Positions 38,074 through 49,250 are shown, counted from the stretch's first letter. The stretch: DNA of 64,000 nt from Pseudomonadota bacterium (GCA_020161575.1 JAIUNR010000001.1:248001-312000); one strand, 5' to 3'. The notes: generated from the letters alone by a model not told the origin. Program-made: numbers and translations.

Positions 38074-39930
38074 ATGCGTTACCCGCCTTCCATCCTTGAG
38101 GATATCAAGGCCCGCCTGCCGGCCTCGGCGGTGGTGGGGCGGCGCGTGCAATTGAAGAAGGCGGGGCGCGAATGGCGCGGGCTTTCGCCGTTCAACGCCG
38201 AGAAGACGCCGAGCTTCTATGTGAACGACCAGAAGCAGGCCTGGTTCGATTTTTCCTCGGGGCGCAACGGCGATATCTTCACCTTCCTGATGGAAGCCGA
38301 AGGGCTTTCCTTCGCCGAAGCGGTGGAGCGTCTGGCCGGCGAGGCGGGGGTCGAATTGCCGGCGGCGACGCCGGAAACCGAGATCCGCGAGAAGCAGCGA
38401 CTCGGCCTTTATGACGCCATGAGCCTTGCCGCCGATTACTTCCGGCAGGAGCTGAAAGGCGCGAAAGGGCGAGAGGCGCGCGAATACATGGCTTCGCGCG
38501 GGCTCATCGGCGCGGTGGCCGAGCGCTTCGGCCTTGGCTACGCGCCGCCGGATCGTCACGGCCTGCGCGATTTCCTCGCCGGCAAGGATGTCCCCGTCGA
38601 TGTGATGGTGGAAGCGGGATTGCTTATCCGGCTTGAGGATAATCCGGTCGCCTATGATCGCTTCCGCGACAGGGTGATGTTTCCGATCCACGATGCGAAG
38701 GGGCGGGTCATCGCCTTCGGCGGGCGCGCGCTCGCCAAGGATGCGCAGGCGAAATACCTCAATTCGCCGGAAACGCCGATCTTCCACAAGGGCGCGACGC
38801 TCTACAACCTTCACCGTGCCCGCAAGGGCGCGCATGATGCCGGCACGCTCTTCGTCGTCGAAGGCTATGTCGATGCCATCGCGCTCGACAGGGCGGGGAT
38901 CGGCCATGTCGTCGCGCCGCTCGGCACCGCGCTCACCGAGGAGCAGCTCGCGCTGATCTGGCGGATGACGGGCGAACCTATCCTGTGTTTCGACGGCGAC
39001 AAGGCCGGGCTTCGCGCCGCCTATCGCGCCGTCGATGTCGCGCTGCCGGCCATCGCGGCCGGCAAGACCCTGCGCTTCGTGTTCCTGCCCAATGGGCAGG
39101 ACCCGGATGATCTTTTGCGCGCGCAAGGGGCCGATGCCCTCCGCGCCGCGCTCGAGAAGCCGCGTCCGCTGGTGGAAGTGCTTTTCGAGCGGGAGACGGA
39201 GCGCTCCCCGCTTGAGACGCCCGAGCAACGCGCGGATTGCGAGAAGAGGCTCTTCGGCGCGGTTGCGCAGATCGCGGACGAGGATCTCAAGCGTCATTAC
39301 CGGCAGGCCATGCGCGAGCGGCTGCAGGAGCGCTTCCAGCCGCAGCAGCGGACCGGACGCGGTGAGTTCCGGCGTCGTCCACCGGGCGAACGCGGTGCCT
39401 TCCGCAAGGGCGAGGGATACCAGCCGCCGCTCGTCGCCAGCGAAGGATTGCGGCGCAACCCGCTGCTCCAACCTGCGCCCCCGGTCACCCGGCGCGAGGC
39501 GGCGCTGGTTCTCGCGGCGATCCATCACCCCGCGATTATCGAAGCGGAGGCGGAGACCTTCGCCGAGCTTCTGTTCGAAAGCGCACCGGCCCGGCGTCTG
39601 CGCGCTGCGCTTCTCGATTGCGCCGCGCATCCCGAGGCGGTGAGTCTGGCGGATTCCTACATCGCGCGGCTGCTGGCGCGCGGCTTTGGCGATGCGTTGG
39701 CCCGGATAGAGGAGGCGGCAAGCGTCGAAAGCTGGGTGCGGCCCGCCGCTTCTTCGGAACACGCTCTTGCGGCATGGCGTGAAGCTGCCCTCTTGCATGG
39801 GCGCCAATCGTTCCTAAATACCGAGATCGACTCACTTTCTCTTGATTTTGTTGAAAACGGAGGCGAGGAGAGGTTTGAACGCCTCAAGGCGCTGCTCCAG
39901 CGACGCGAGGCCCTGCTGGATTCGGACTAG
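38074..39930 (+). CDS. dnaG: DNA primase with degenerate zinc ribbon
   Basis: DnaG makes RNA primers at the replication fork. From the ATG at 38074 it is 618 residues, with the family start MRYPPSILEDIKARL. The CHC2-type N-terminal domain is recognisable (PFNAEKTPSF), but all four zinc ligands are replaced: Ser38, Asn41, Asp59 and Ser62 stand where Cys, His, Cys and Cys are usual. The TOPRIM catalytic core is intact (VVEGYVDAIAL, then CFDGDKAGLRAA). A C-terminal helicase-binding region follows a Gly/Arg/Gln-rich linker. The next gene is rpoD, the classic macromolecular-synthesis order. Confidence 0.96.
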   Translation: MRYPPSILEDIKARLPASAVVGRRVQLKKAGREWRGLSPFNAEKTPSFYVNDQKQAWFDFSSGRNGDIFTFLMEAEGLSFAEAVERLAGEAGVELPAATPETEIREKQRLGLYDAMSLAADYFRQELKGAKGREAREYMASRGLIGAVAERFGLGYAPPDRHGLRDFLAGKDVPVDVMVEAGLLIRLEDNPVAYDRFRDRVMFPIHDAKGRVIAFGGRALAKDAQAKYLNSPETPIFHKGATLYNLHRARKGAHDAGTLFVVEGYVDAIALDRAGIGHVVAPLGTALTEEQLALIWRMTGEPILCFDGDKAGLRAAYRAVDVALPAIAAGKTLRFVFLPNGQDPDDLLRAQGADALRAALEKPRPLVEVLFERETERSPLETPEQRADCEKRLFGAVAQIADEDLKRHYRQAMRERLQERFQPQQRTGRGEFRRRPPGERGAFRKGEGYQPPLVASEGLRRNPLLQPAPPVTRREAALVLAAIHHPAIIEAEAETFAELLFESAPARRLRAALLDCAAHPEAVSLADSYIARLLARGFGDALARIEEAASVESWVRPAASSEHALAAWREAALLHGRQSFLNTEIDSLSLDFVENGGEERFERLKALLQRREALLDSD

Positions 39931-40098
39931 CCGCGTGCTATTCGCGGCTGCCGGAAACCGGCAAAGTGAGTTTGCATGGCTGGCTGCCGCCGGGCATGCA
40001 TGGATAATGAATCATTAAGCCGCTTCGCGCTAACGAAGCTTGGCGCCGATAACTTGGCTAACATACGCGGGGAGACCCGCGGCTTCAGGACCTGACGG

Positions 40099-42105
<2,007 letters not shown>

Positions 42106-42106
42106 C

Positions 42107-42637
42107 ATGCCGGAAGCGGCGGGCTTTTTCCTGAAGCCTCTCACGCCGGATATGCGCAAGGCGGCGATCCGCCTCGTGGATCGTGTCTTCCCCTCGCAGG
42201 ATCTGGCGGAGATGTTGAGCCTTCGCCTGTTCCAGACACGCTGGGCGTGGTTGCTACGCCTTGGCGGGATGCGCCGCGGGCGCTTCTGGGGTGCCATACG
42301 GGGTGGAACGCTGCTCGGGCTTGTCGGCCTCTATTCCATGGCGAAAGACGAGGAGGAGGCCAACTGGCTGGGTTGGTTCTGCGTGGCGCCGGAAGCGCGG
42401 GGCCTCGGGTTGGGCCAACACCTTCTGGATCACGCCATCGGCGAGGCACGCGCCACGGGACGCCGCTATCTGCGCCTCTACACCTCCACCGATCCTGTCG
42501 AGGAGGCTGCCCAGGCGCTCTATGAGCGTAATGGATTTAGGATCATAGCCCGTTGCCGTCCGTGGATGTGGCGCTTGCTGGGCATCCGGGCCGAGATGAT
42601 CCACAGAGAGCGCGATCTGGCAATCGAGCCGGCGTAA
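42107..42637 (+). CDS. GNAT family N-acetyltransferase
   Basis: This 176-residue acetyl-CoA-dependent transferase has the GNAT core, with the cofactor loop in VAPEARGLGLGQHLLDHAI (about 92-110) and a C-terminal ALYERNGFRI. The substrate is unknown. It begins 1 base after the rpoD stop, so it is probably read from the rpoD message by coupling; no strong ribosome binding site is seen of its own. Confidence 0.85.
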   Translation: MPEAAGFFLKPLTPDMRKAAIRLVDRVFPSQDLAEMLSLRLFQTRWAWLLRLGGMRRGRFWGAIRGGTLLGLVGLYSMAKDEEEANWLGWFCVAPEARGLGLGQHLLDHAIGEARATGRRYLRLYTSTDPVEEAAQALYERNGFRIIARCRPWMWRLLGIRAEMIHRERDLAIEPA

Positions 42638-42695
42638 ATCCGGGCTTGCGCATGGCGCCATCCAGGCTAGCCTCGGCGGGCATAAAGGAGCGCCT

Positions 42696-43307
42696 ATGTC
42701 CCTCGAATTCCTGTTCACCACCTTCATCGTCGTCGCTTCGCCCGGCACGGGAGCGATCTACACCATCGCGACCGGCCTTGCGCGCGGCAGCAAGGCGAGC
42801 CTGCTCGCGGCCTTCGCCTGCACGCTCGGCATCATCCCGCATCTTCTGGCGGCGATGCTGGGGCTCGCGGCTTTGCTGCATACCTCCGCGCTCCTTTACG
42901 ATGCCGTGAAATATGCCGGTGTCGCCTACCTCCTCTATATGGCCTGGCAGACGCTGAAGGCGGATGGCGCGCTGAAGGTCGAGGGAACGCCGACCGCGCG
43001 TTCGGCGCTCCGCGTGCTGGCGGATGGCATCGCGCTCAACATCCTCAACCCGAAGCTGACGATCTTCTTCGTGGCCTTCCTGCCCCAGTTCACCAGCCGC
43101 GACGCGGCGAACCCGCTCGCGGAGATGCTCGGCCTTTCCGGTGTGTTTATGGGAATGACTTTCGTGGTCTTCGCGCTTTACGGCCTGTTCGCGGCGGCGA
43201 TGCGCGATCACGTGATCACGCGCCCTGCGATCATGGCATGGCTGCGCAGGAGTTTCGCTGCCGCCTTCGTTGCGCTTGGCGCGAAACTCGCGGTGAGCGA
43301 GCGTTGA
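42696..43307 (+). CDS. LysE family amino-acid exporter
   Basis: This 203-residue inner-membrane protein has six TM helices of the LysE/RhtB type. The N-terminus shows FIVVASPGTGAIYTIATGLA and the third helix region has YLLYMAWQTLK followed by NILNPKLTIFFVAFLPQF. It likely exports amino acids or analogues such as homoserine lactones. AAAGGAG precedes the ATG. It follows the GNAT gene by 58 bases on the same strand. Confidence 0.92.
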   Translation: MSLEFLFTTFIVVASPGTGAIYTIATGLARGSKASLLAAFACTLGIIPHLLAAMLGLAALLHTSALLYDAVKYAGVAYLLYMAWQTLKADGALKVEGTPTARSALRVLADGIALNILNPKLTIFFVAFLPQFTSRDAANPLAEMLGLSGVFMGMTFVVFALYGLFAAAMRDHVITRPAIMAWLRRSFAAAFVALGAKLAVSER

Positions 43308-43437
43308 GAACGCTTTCGAGGCGGGTTCGCGTCTTATTGCTATAGCCGGCAAACAATCTTGCGGGCCCGCTTGGCGCATGGCACCTTCCTGCCGCCATCC
43401 CCGCCAAGAGGGGTGATGATCAGGGTCGGGAGGAGAC

Positions 43438-44604
43438 ATGCCGAGTTTCGCGACGAATTTCACGCGATCCGCCGCGCTGGCAATGGCGCTCGCATCTGCC
43501 GCGATGGCGCAAAGCGGGCCAGCAGCCCATCGCACGCTCGATGGAAAGCCGCCGCTCGTGATCGGCCATCGCGGCGCGCCGGGCTATCTGCCGGATCACA
43601 CGCTCGAGGGCTACAAGCGCGCCATCGAACTTGGCGCGGATTTCATCGAGCCCGATCTCGTCATCACCAAGGACGGGGTATTGATCGCTCGGCATGAGCC
43701 GATGATCGGCGAGACCACCGATGTCGCTTCCCGGCCCGAATTCGCCGGCAGGAAGCGCAAGATGAAGATCGATGGCGCCGAGATCGAGGATTGGTTCGCC
43801 TTCGACTTCACGCTTGCCGAGATCCGCACCCTCGGCGCGGTGCAACCGCTGAAGGAACGCGACCAGAGCCATAACGGCAAATACCGTGTCCCAACCTTTC
43901 AGGAAGTGATCGATCTTGCCAAAGCCGAGAGCGCGCGCAGCGGTCGGGTGATCGGCATTTACCCCGAGACCAAGCATCCGAGCATGCATGCAGGGCTGGG
44001 GCTCGCGCTGGAGGACAGGCTCCTTGATGCGCTCAAGGCGGCAGGATGGACCGAGAAAAGCTCTCCGGTCATTATCCAGAGCTTCGAAACCGCCAACCTG
44101 AAATACCTGCGCGGCAAGACCGGCGTGCGCCTTGTGCAGTTGGTCGGCGCGGGCAGCCTGGACCGAAACGGGAATATCAGGCCTGGCACGCCCGGAGACA
44201 GGCCCTATGACCTCGCCGCCGCGGGCGATCCGCGCCGTTATGCGGATCTGCTGACTCCGGCCGGCCTTGCGGAGATCCGCCTCTACGCTGACGGGGTGGG
44301 CCCGTCCAAGGTGTATCTCATCTCCTCACGGCAGGAAATCGGATCGGATGACAAGCCGAAGGACCTCAACGGCGATGGCAAGATCGACGGGCAGGACCGG
44401 GTGCTGTTGCCGCCGACGGATATCGTGGAGAAGGCCCATCAGGCCGGGCTCTTCGTCCATACCTGGACGTTCCGCTCCGAACCGCATCGCCTCGCTTCGG
44501 ATTTCAAGCGCGATCCGGCGGCGGAATACCGAGCCTTCCTCTCGCTCGGAATCGACGGACTTTTCAGCGATCATCCCGATCACGCCGTCGCGGCGAGGAA
44601 GTGA
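43438..44604 (+). CDS. Periplasmic glycerophosphodiester phosphodiesterase with EF-hand-like loop
   Basis: This 388-residue GDPD (GlpQ-like) enzyme splits glycerophosphodiesters into glycerol-3-phosphate and an alcohol. It has a signal peptide (1-24), then [19 protein letters not shown] with the catalytic His-Arg, [13 protein letters not shown] and LFSDHPDHA at the C-terminus. Near residues 309-320 lies [12 protein letters not shown], a textbook EF-hand/dockerin calcium loop inserted before the last strands. GGGAGGAG precedes the ATG. glpD near 62 kb could use the product. Confidence 0.93.
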   Translation: MPSFATNFTRSAALAMALASAAMAQSGPAAHRTLDGKPPLVIGHRGAPGYLPDHTLEGYKRAIELGADFIEPDLVITKDGVLIARHEPMIGETTDVASRPEFAGRKRKMKIDGAEIEDWFAFDFTLAEIRTLGAVQPLKERDQSHNGKYRVPTFQEVIDLAKAESARSGRVIGIYPETKHPSMHAGLGLALEDRLLDALKAAGWTEKSSPVIIQSFETANLKYLRGKTGVRLVQLVGAGSLDRNGNIRPGTPGDRPYDLAAAGDPRRYADLLTPAGLAEIRLYADGVGPSKVYLISSRQEIGSDDKPKDLNGDGKIDGQDRVLLPPTDIVEKAHQAGLFVHTWTFRSEPHRLASDFKRDPAAEYRAFLSLGIDGLFSDHPDHAVAARK

Positions 44605-44650
44605 CCGGACGGTTTGGCTGTCGAGGGTTCTTGTTGCTAGCAGCGCGCGA

Positions 44651-44680
44651 ATAAAAAAGGCCGGGATTGCTCCCGGCCTT
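44651..44680 (-). terminator. Intrinsic terminator of the DUF2852 gene
   Basis: On the minus strand AAGGCCGGGA-GCAA-TCCCGGCCTT is followed by TTTTAT, a model Rho-independent terminator starting 26 bases after the stop. Confidence 0.9.
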
Positions 44681-44706
44681 CACGGCACATGAAATTTTGG
44701 GGGGAT

Positions 44707-45198
44707 TCACGCGCCGTAGGGGCGATTGGTCTCGTCACTGCCCTTGTTCTGATCACGCGACGGCTCGCTGGTCGGGCGGTTCTTGCGGTCCGCCATGAAC
44801 TGGTCGAATTCGGCCTTGTCCTTGGCGTGGCGGAGCTGCTCGAGAAAATCGCGGAACTCGCCGGCTTCATCCTCCAGCCGCCGGATGGTTTCGGCGCGGT
44901 ATTCGTCAAAAGCGCGGTTGCCGGAGGGGGTGAAATCACGCGAGCCACCCCAGAAGCGGCGCTCGCTTCGTCCGCAGCCCCAGCGCGACATTTTCTCGTG
45001 CATCATGCCCATTTTATTCTCCCATCCGGCGCGACGTTCATCCGTCCAGTTGCGCCTGCAGCTGCCCATTCGTCCCGAAGCGATGAGGAAGGCGAGTATC
45101 GCCAAACCGATCGGCCAGAAGACGACGAAACCCAAAACCATCGCGGCGATCCAGGCGGGCTTGCCCATTTCGTCGAGCCGCATGACCATCGAAGACAT
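44707..45198 (-). CDS. DUF2852 membrane-associated protein
   Basis: This 163-residue protein has one TM helix (about 12-38: WIAAMVLGFVVFWPIGLAIL) and a charged cytoplasmic tail with a helical stretch FDEYRAETIRRLEDEAGEF. It fits the DUF2852 family, whose function is not known. AAGGAG lies 7 bases before the ATG at 45198. A palindromic operator is 23 bases upstream of the start and a clear terminator follows, so it is a well-defined single-gene unit under the TetR gene just upstream. Confidence 0.88.
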   Translation of the reverse strand: MSSMVMRLDEMGKPAWIAAMVLGFVVFWPIGLAILAFLIASGRMGSCRRNWTDERRAGWENKMGMMHEKMSRWGCGRSERRFWGGSRDFTPSGNRAFDEYRAETIRRLEDEAGEFRDFLEQLRHAKDKAEFDQFMADRKNRPTSEPSRDQNKGSDETNRPYGA

Positions 45199-45220
45199 CC
45201 TCAGCTCCTTGCTGATGTGA

Positions 45221-45239
45221 ATGTAAATAACATTTACAT
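45221..45239. promoter_or_regulatory. TetR-type operator before the DUF2852 gene
   Basis: ATGTAAAT-AAC-ATTTACAT, two perfect 8-base arms. On the minus strand a TTGACG -35-like box lies at 45267-45262, so the palindrome covers the expected -10/start region. Confidence 0.65.
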
Positions 45240-45289
45240 ATCTGCCATCGACAGCGCCGCACGTCAAGAGGCGCAGGATTACAAATTGG

Positions 45290-45922
45290 TCAGGTGCCGC
45301 TCAGGCCGTCGAGATAGACCAGCATGCCCGCTTCCAGCAGGTCCTCCGGTGCCATTGGCAGGGGACGACGCGCGGCATCACCGCGGCCGAACAGGCTCGC
45401 GATGCCATGGCTCATGCTCCAGATATGGAGCGCGACCATCATGGGGGGCGCGCGGCGCCCCCCCGGCATCGCCGAGATGATGACTTCGCATGCTTCCCGC
45501 AGCACGCCGAAAGCTTCCTCGCCCGCGGCATTCAGGGCAGGGTAATTTCCGAGGGGAAAGTTGGATTCGAACATCGCCGAATAGGCGGCGGGGTCGTGGC
45601 GTGCGAAATCGAGATAGGCGCGGCCGACACGCAGGATCGCGCTGCGCGGACTGGGCTGTCCTTTGTCCCAGGCGGCACGGAGCGCCTTGGAAAAAGCCTC
45701 GAAGCCGCGTTGCGCGACATCGGCCATCAACTCGTCGCGGTCGCGAAAATGGCGATAGGGCGCGGCGGGGGAGACACCTGCCGCGCGCGCCGCTTCCGCG
45801 AAGGTGAAGCCGGCAGGCCCTTTCTCGCCAATCAGCCGCAAGGCAGCCTCGATCAACGCTTCGCGCAGATTGCCGTGGTGATAGCCACGCCGCTTGCCAG
45901 CCTCGTTCGGATCCCAACTCAT
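45290..45922 (-). CDS. TetR/AcrR family regulator (WHG domain type)
   Basis: This 210-residue regulator has an N-terminal HTH (residues ~15-60: FTFAEAARAAGVSPAAPYRHF) and a C-terminal domain with MVALHIWSMSHGIASLF, the WHG-type core. It is upstream of the DUF2852 gene on the same strand with a 91-base gap that contains a palindrome, so it likely represses that gene. It does not appear to share an operon with it. The ligand is unknown. Confidence 0.9.
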   Translation of the reverse strand: MSWDPNEAGKRRGYHHGNLREALIEAALRLIGEKGPAGFTFAEAARAAGVSPAAPYRHFRDRDELMADVAQRGFEAFSKALRAAWDKGQPSPRSAILRVGRAYLDFARHDPAAYSAMFESNFPLGNYPALNAAGEEAFGVLREACEVIISAMPGGRRAPPMMVALHIWSMSHGIASLFGRGDAARRPLPMAPEDLLEAGMLVYLDGLSGT

Positions 45923-45975
45923 GCGGCAAGCTTATCCGCAATTCGCGTTCTGCGCGCAATGGCCGAAGCGTCGGC

Positions 45976-46557
45976 CTATTCCGGAGCGTGCAGGACTTTC
46001 TCGATGCGCTGGTCTGGGATCAGCCATATCAAGGCGACGATGACGTATATGCCGCTGGCGATCCAAGGGCTGACAAAAGCCAGCGGAATGGCCGCAAGAT
46101 AGCAGACGATCGAAAGCTTGCCTTTGCGATCTTTCCCGACCGCACGGGCGAGATGCGAATTCTGCCCTTCGGTCCGGATGATCGTGCTCTGAAGGATGGA
46201 ATAGGCGATCGCACAAGCGAAAAGCACGACGCCATAGAGAGCGGTCGGCAGGGTAGCGAATTGGTTTTCTCCCATCCACGCCGAGGTGAAGGGCACCAGC
46301 GATAGCCAGAACAGGAGATGGACATTCGCCCACAGGACGCCGCCGGTCACATGTTTGAGGGTGTGGAGCAGATGGTGGTGGTTGTTCCAGTAGATCGCGA
46401 CATAGATGAAGCTCAGCACATAGCTGAAGAAAACGGGCAGGAGGGGGATCAGCGCGGCAAGGTCCGCTTTGTGCGGTGCTTTCATCTCAAGCACCATGAT
46501 CGTGATGATGATGGCGAGCACGCCATCGCTGAATGCCGCCATGCGCTCCGGTTTCAT
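45976..46557 (-). CDS. TMEM175 family potassium channel-like protein
   Basis: This 193-residue six-TM membrane protein of the TMEM175 (DUF1211) family starts with MKPERMAAFSDGVLAIIIT. The FSDGV motif lines the pore of these K+-permeable channels. A His-rich loop (YWNNHHHLLHTLKHV) is typical of the family. GAGGGAG precedes the ATG. It lies upstream of the TetR gene on the same strand with a 53-base gap, so the two may be transcribed together. Confidence 0.9.
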   Translation of the reverse strand: MKPERMAAFSDGVLAIIITIMVLEMKAPHKADLAALIPLLPVFFSYVLSFIYVAIYWNNHHHLLHTLKHVTGGVLWANVHLLFWLSLVPFTSAWMGENQFATLPTALYGVVLFACAIAYSILQSTIIRTEGQNSHLARAVGKDRKGKLSIVCYLAAIPLAFVSPWIASGIYVIVALIWLIPDQRIEKVLHAPE

Positions 46558-46612
46558 ACGTCTCCCTCTTTTGTCGTGAGGCTAGGAGAAGGGCGCGCTT
46601 GGCGCAACCGGT

Positions 46613-47242
46613 TCACGCTGTTGCGCGCATCAGCTTGTAAAGCTCCCGTTCCTCGGCAAAGGCTCGTTTGATGGCGGCGCGCTCGGCTATTCGCGCGTGA
46701 TGTGCCGCGAGATGCGGCCAGTTCGCAAGGTCGATGCCTGCAAGCCGGACCCAGTTCATCGCGACGTAGAGATAGATATCCGCAACGGAGAAGAGGTCAT
46801 CCGCGAGATAATCGTGCTGCCCGAGATGGGTGTCGAGCGTCAGCAGGCGTCGGGGCAGGCGGGCGCGCAGGAAGTCCCTCACGCCCTCCGGCGTCGCCGG
46901 GTTGAAATACATCACGAAAAACGAGGCATGCAGTTCCGCAGCCGTGAAGCTCAGCCAGCGCTCTGCCTGGGAGCGTGCGGGCCGGCTGGCGGGAACGAGC
47001 CCGGCGGCGGGATAGGTATCCGCGATATGCAGGAGAATGGCCGATATCTCGGTCAGCAAGGTGCCGTCGTCGAGAATTACCGTCGGGACCTGTGCCATCG
47101 GGTTGATTTCGGCGAGCGCGATGCCGCCGGGGATCGTCTTGGTCGCCCAGTCCACGGGGATGAAATCGGCGGTCGCGCCCGCTTCATAGAGCGCGCAGCG
47201 CACGGCGAAGGAGCCGGTCAGGGGCGCGAAATAGACCTTCAT
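46613..47242 (-). CDS. Glutathione S-transferase family protein
   Basis: This 209-residue protein has an N-terminal thioredoxin-like domain (1-80; AQVPTVILDDGTLLTEISAI carries the cis-Pro and glutathione-contact residues) and a helical C-terminal domain (90-205). It may conjugate or isomerise electrophiles with glutathione. GACGGAG lies 5 bases before the ATG. It is divergent from the TetR gene at 47.3 kb across 86 AT-rich bases, so it may be that regulator's target. Confidence 0.9.
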   Translation of the reverse strand: MKVYFAPLTGSFAVRCALYEAGATADFIPVDWATKTIPGGIALAEINPMAQVPTVILDDGTLLTEISAILLHIADTYPAAGLVPASRPARSQAERWLSFTAAELHASFFVMYFNPATPEGVRDFLRARLPRRLLTLDTHLGQHDYLADDLFSVADIYLYVAMNWVRLAGIDLANWPHLAAHHARIAERAAIKRAFAEERELYKLMRATA

Positions 47243-47328
47243 GCGATCTCCGTCAGGTATCTCTTGGATTATGTATCGATATGCAATAAAATGGAGTCAA
47301 ACATTAATTTCATTCTGGAATGCATAAA

Positions 47329-47943
47329 ATGAGCCGCAAGCCCGGTCGCCCGCGTAGCTTCGAAGCCGATACGGTGCTTCGCGCGGCCATGCGTTGTTTC
47401 TGGCGCAAGGGCTATTCGGGAACCTCGCTCGATGATCTCGTCGCGGCGACGGGGCTCAACCGGCCCAGTCTTTACAATGCGTTCGGCGACAAACGCGCGG
47501 TCTATCTTGCCGCTTTGCAGGCCTATATCACCGGGTCCAGCCTTGGCGTGCGCGGCACGCTCGCGGGCAAGGCCCCGTTGCGCGACGAGCTGACCCAGCT
47601 TTTCGCCCGCGCGATCCAGACCTTCACTGGCGGCCCGGGTGGTGGGCAGGGATGCTTCGTGATTGGAACCGCGATCGTCGAGGCCGAGGAGGATCAGCCG
47701 ACACGCGAAGCAGTCCTTTCGCTATTCCAGGGGCTCGACCGCGATCTTATCGCGCGCTTTCGTGCGGCGGCGACCGAGGAACTCCCTCTCGGCGGCGACG
47801 CGGAATCCCTTGGCCGGATGAGCGTGGCGATGCTCCACTCGCTCTCGGTCCGCGCCCGTAGCGGAATGGGACCGGAAATGCTCTCCATGATCGCCGCGGG
47901 CGCGGTGGATATGCTTGCGCCCGCCAAGCGGCGCGAGGCGTGA
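47329..47943 (+). CDS. TetR/AcrR family regulator
   Basis: This 204-residue regulator begins MSRKPGRPRSFEADTVLRAA, followed by a helix-turn-helix ending GLNRPSLYNAFGDK (about residues 32-52) and a C-terminal ligand domain. An upstream ATG at 47320 would add three residues. It is divergent from the GST gene and upstream of an MFS transporter gene, either of which it may control. Two similar sequences, ATGCAATAAAATG (47281) and ATGCATAAAATG (47320), lie in the shared control region. Confidence 0.9.
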   Translation: MSRKPGRPRSFEADTVLRAAMRCFWRKGYSGTSLDDLVAATGLNRPSLYNAFGDKRAVYLAALQAYITGSSLGVRGTLAGKAPLRDELTQLFARAIQTFTGGPGGGQGCFVIGTAIVEAEEDQPTREAVLSLFQGLDRDLIARFRAAATEELPLGGDAESLGRMSVAMLHSLSVRARSGMGPEMLSMIAAGAVDMLAPAKRREA

Positions 47944-48017
47944 TCCATCACCCGAATGCGCGGATCCATTCACAACAGGCGTTTGACTTTGCCTATAGGG
48001 GACAGAACGATAACGCC

Positions 48018-49250
48018 ATGACCGAGATTTCCGCCGATGCCCGCTACCTCCCCGATGGTCCCTATGCCTGGTTTCGCCTTGCCCTGGCGCTGATTGTCTC
48101 GACCTTCGTTGGGTGCGGCATGTGGGCGGTCGTCGTCGTGCTGCCGGATGCGCAGGCGACTTTCGGTGTTGGCAGGGCGGAGGCCTCGATTCCCTATACC
48201 GCGACCATGCTCGGCTTTGCCTTCGGCACCATCTTCATGGGGCGGATGGCGGATCGTACGGGTATCGTCCCTCCGATCCTGATCGCGGGAGTGTGCCTGG
48301 GGAGCGGGTTTGTGATGGCAGGCTATGCCCAGGATATCTGGGTGTTCTCAGCCGCGCATCTGTTCCTGATCGGGGTTGGCACCGGCACGGGCTTCGCGCC
48401 GATGATGGCGGATATCTCGCATTGGTTCGTGCGCCAGCGCGGCCTCGCGGTGGTCATCGTGGCTTCCGGCAATTATCTCGCGGGCGCGATCTGGCCTTTG
48501 GCGATGAAGGTCGCCATGCCCATGCTTGGCTGGCGGATGACCTATGTGGCGATCGGCGTCATCTGCGCGTTGACGATCCTGCCGCTCGCCTTTCTCTTCC
48601 GGCGCCGCCCCTCGCATGAAGTGATGCGGCAGGCCGAAGCGGCGACGCAGATCGCGCGTGCCGATCTTGGTATGTCGCCCGCCGCCTTGCAGACATTGCT
48701 GATACTCGCGGGTTTTGCCTGCTGCGTTGCCATGTCGATGCCGCAGGTTCATCTCGTCGCCTATTGCGGCGATCTCGGATACGGCACGGCCCGCGGGGCG
48801 GAGATGCTCTCGCTCATGCTGTTCCTCGGTATCCTCTCGCGGATCGGTTCCGGTCTGCTGGCCGACAGGGTAGGCGGGGCCGCCACCTTGCTGATCGGCT
48901 CAATCATGCAGGGCACGGCGCTGGTGCTCTATCTCTTCTTCAACGGGCTGACCTCGCTCTATGTGATCTCGGGCATTTTCGGGTTGTTCCAGGGGGGAAT
49001 CGTGCCGATGTATGCCGTGATCTGCCGCGAATTCCTCCCCCCGCGCGAGGCGGGCGCGCGCATCGGCATGGTGATGGCGGCGACGGTGTTCGGCATGGCC
49101 TTCGGAGGGTACATCTCCGGCGTCATCTATGATGTGACGCAATCCTACCGCCTTGCTTTCCTCAACGGCGTGATCTGGAATCTGGCCAATCTCGCGATTG
49201 TGGCATGGCTCTTCATGAAACGCCGGAAAGCCGAGGCGGCTTTCGCCTGA
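48018..49250 (+). CDS. MFS transporter
   Basis: This 410-residue major-facilitator protein has twelve TM helices. The motif-A-like loop GRMADRTGI follows TM2 and LADRVGG is its counterpart in the second half. The sequence resembles the oxalate/formate or monocarboxylate group, but the substrate is unsure. I took the ATG at 48018 (MTEISADARYLPDG); a GTG at 47940 touching the TetR stop would add 26 low-quality residues. It follows the TetR gene on the same strand. Confidence 0.9.
   Translation: MTEISADARYLPDGPYAWFRLALALIVSTFVGCGMWAVVVVLPDAQATFGVGRAEASIPYTATMLGFAFGTIFMGRMADRTGIVPPILIAGVCLGSGFVMAGYAQDIWVFSAAHLFLIGVGTGTGFAPMMADISHWFVRQRGLAVVIVASGNYLAGAIWPLAMKVAMPMLGWRMTYVAIGVICALTILPLAFLFRRRPSHEVMRQAEAATQIARADLGMSPAALQTLLILAGFACCVAMSMPQVHLVAYCGDLGYGTARGAEMLSLMLFLGILSRIGSGLLADRVGGAATLLIGSIMQGTALVLYLFFNGLTSLYVISGIFGLFQGGIVPMYAVICREFLPPREAGARIGMVMAATVFGMAFGGYISGVIYDVTQSYRLAFLNGVIWNLANLAIVAWLFMKRRKAEAAFA

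Noticed and set aside
38014-39807. A 597-codon minus-strand frame opposite dnaG
   Set aside because: A shadow of dnaG with biased composition and no start signal.
39949-39963. Hairpin TGCCGG-AAA-CCGGCA after dnaG as a terminator
   Set aside because: Stem is only 6 bp with a 3-base loop and no U-tract; too weak to annotate.
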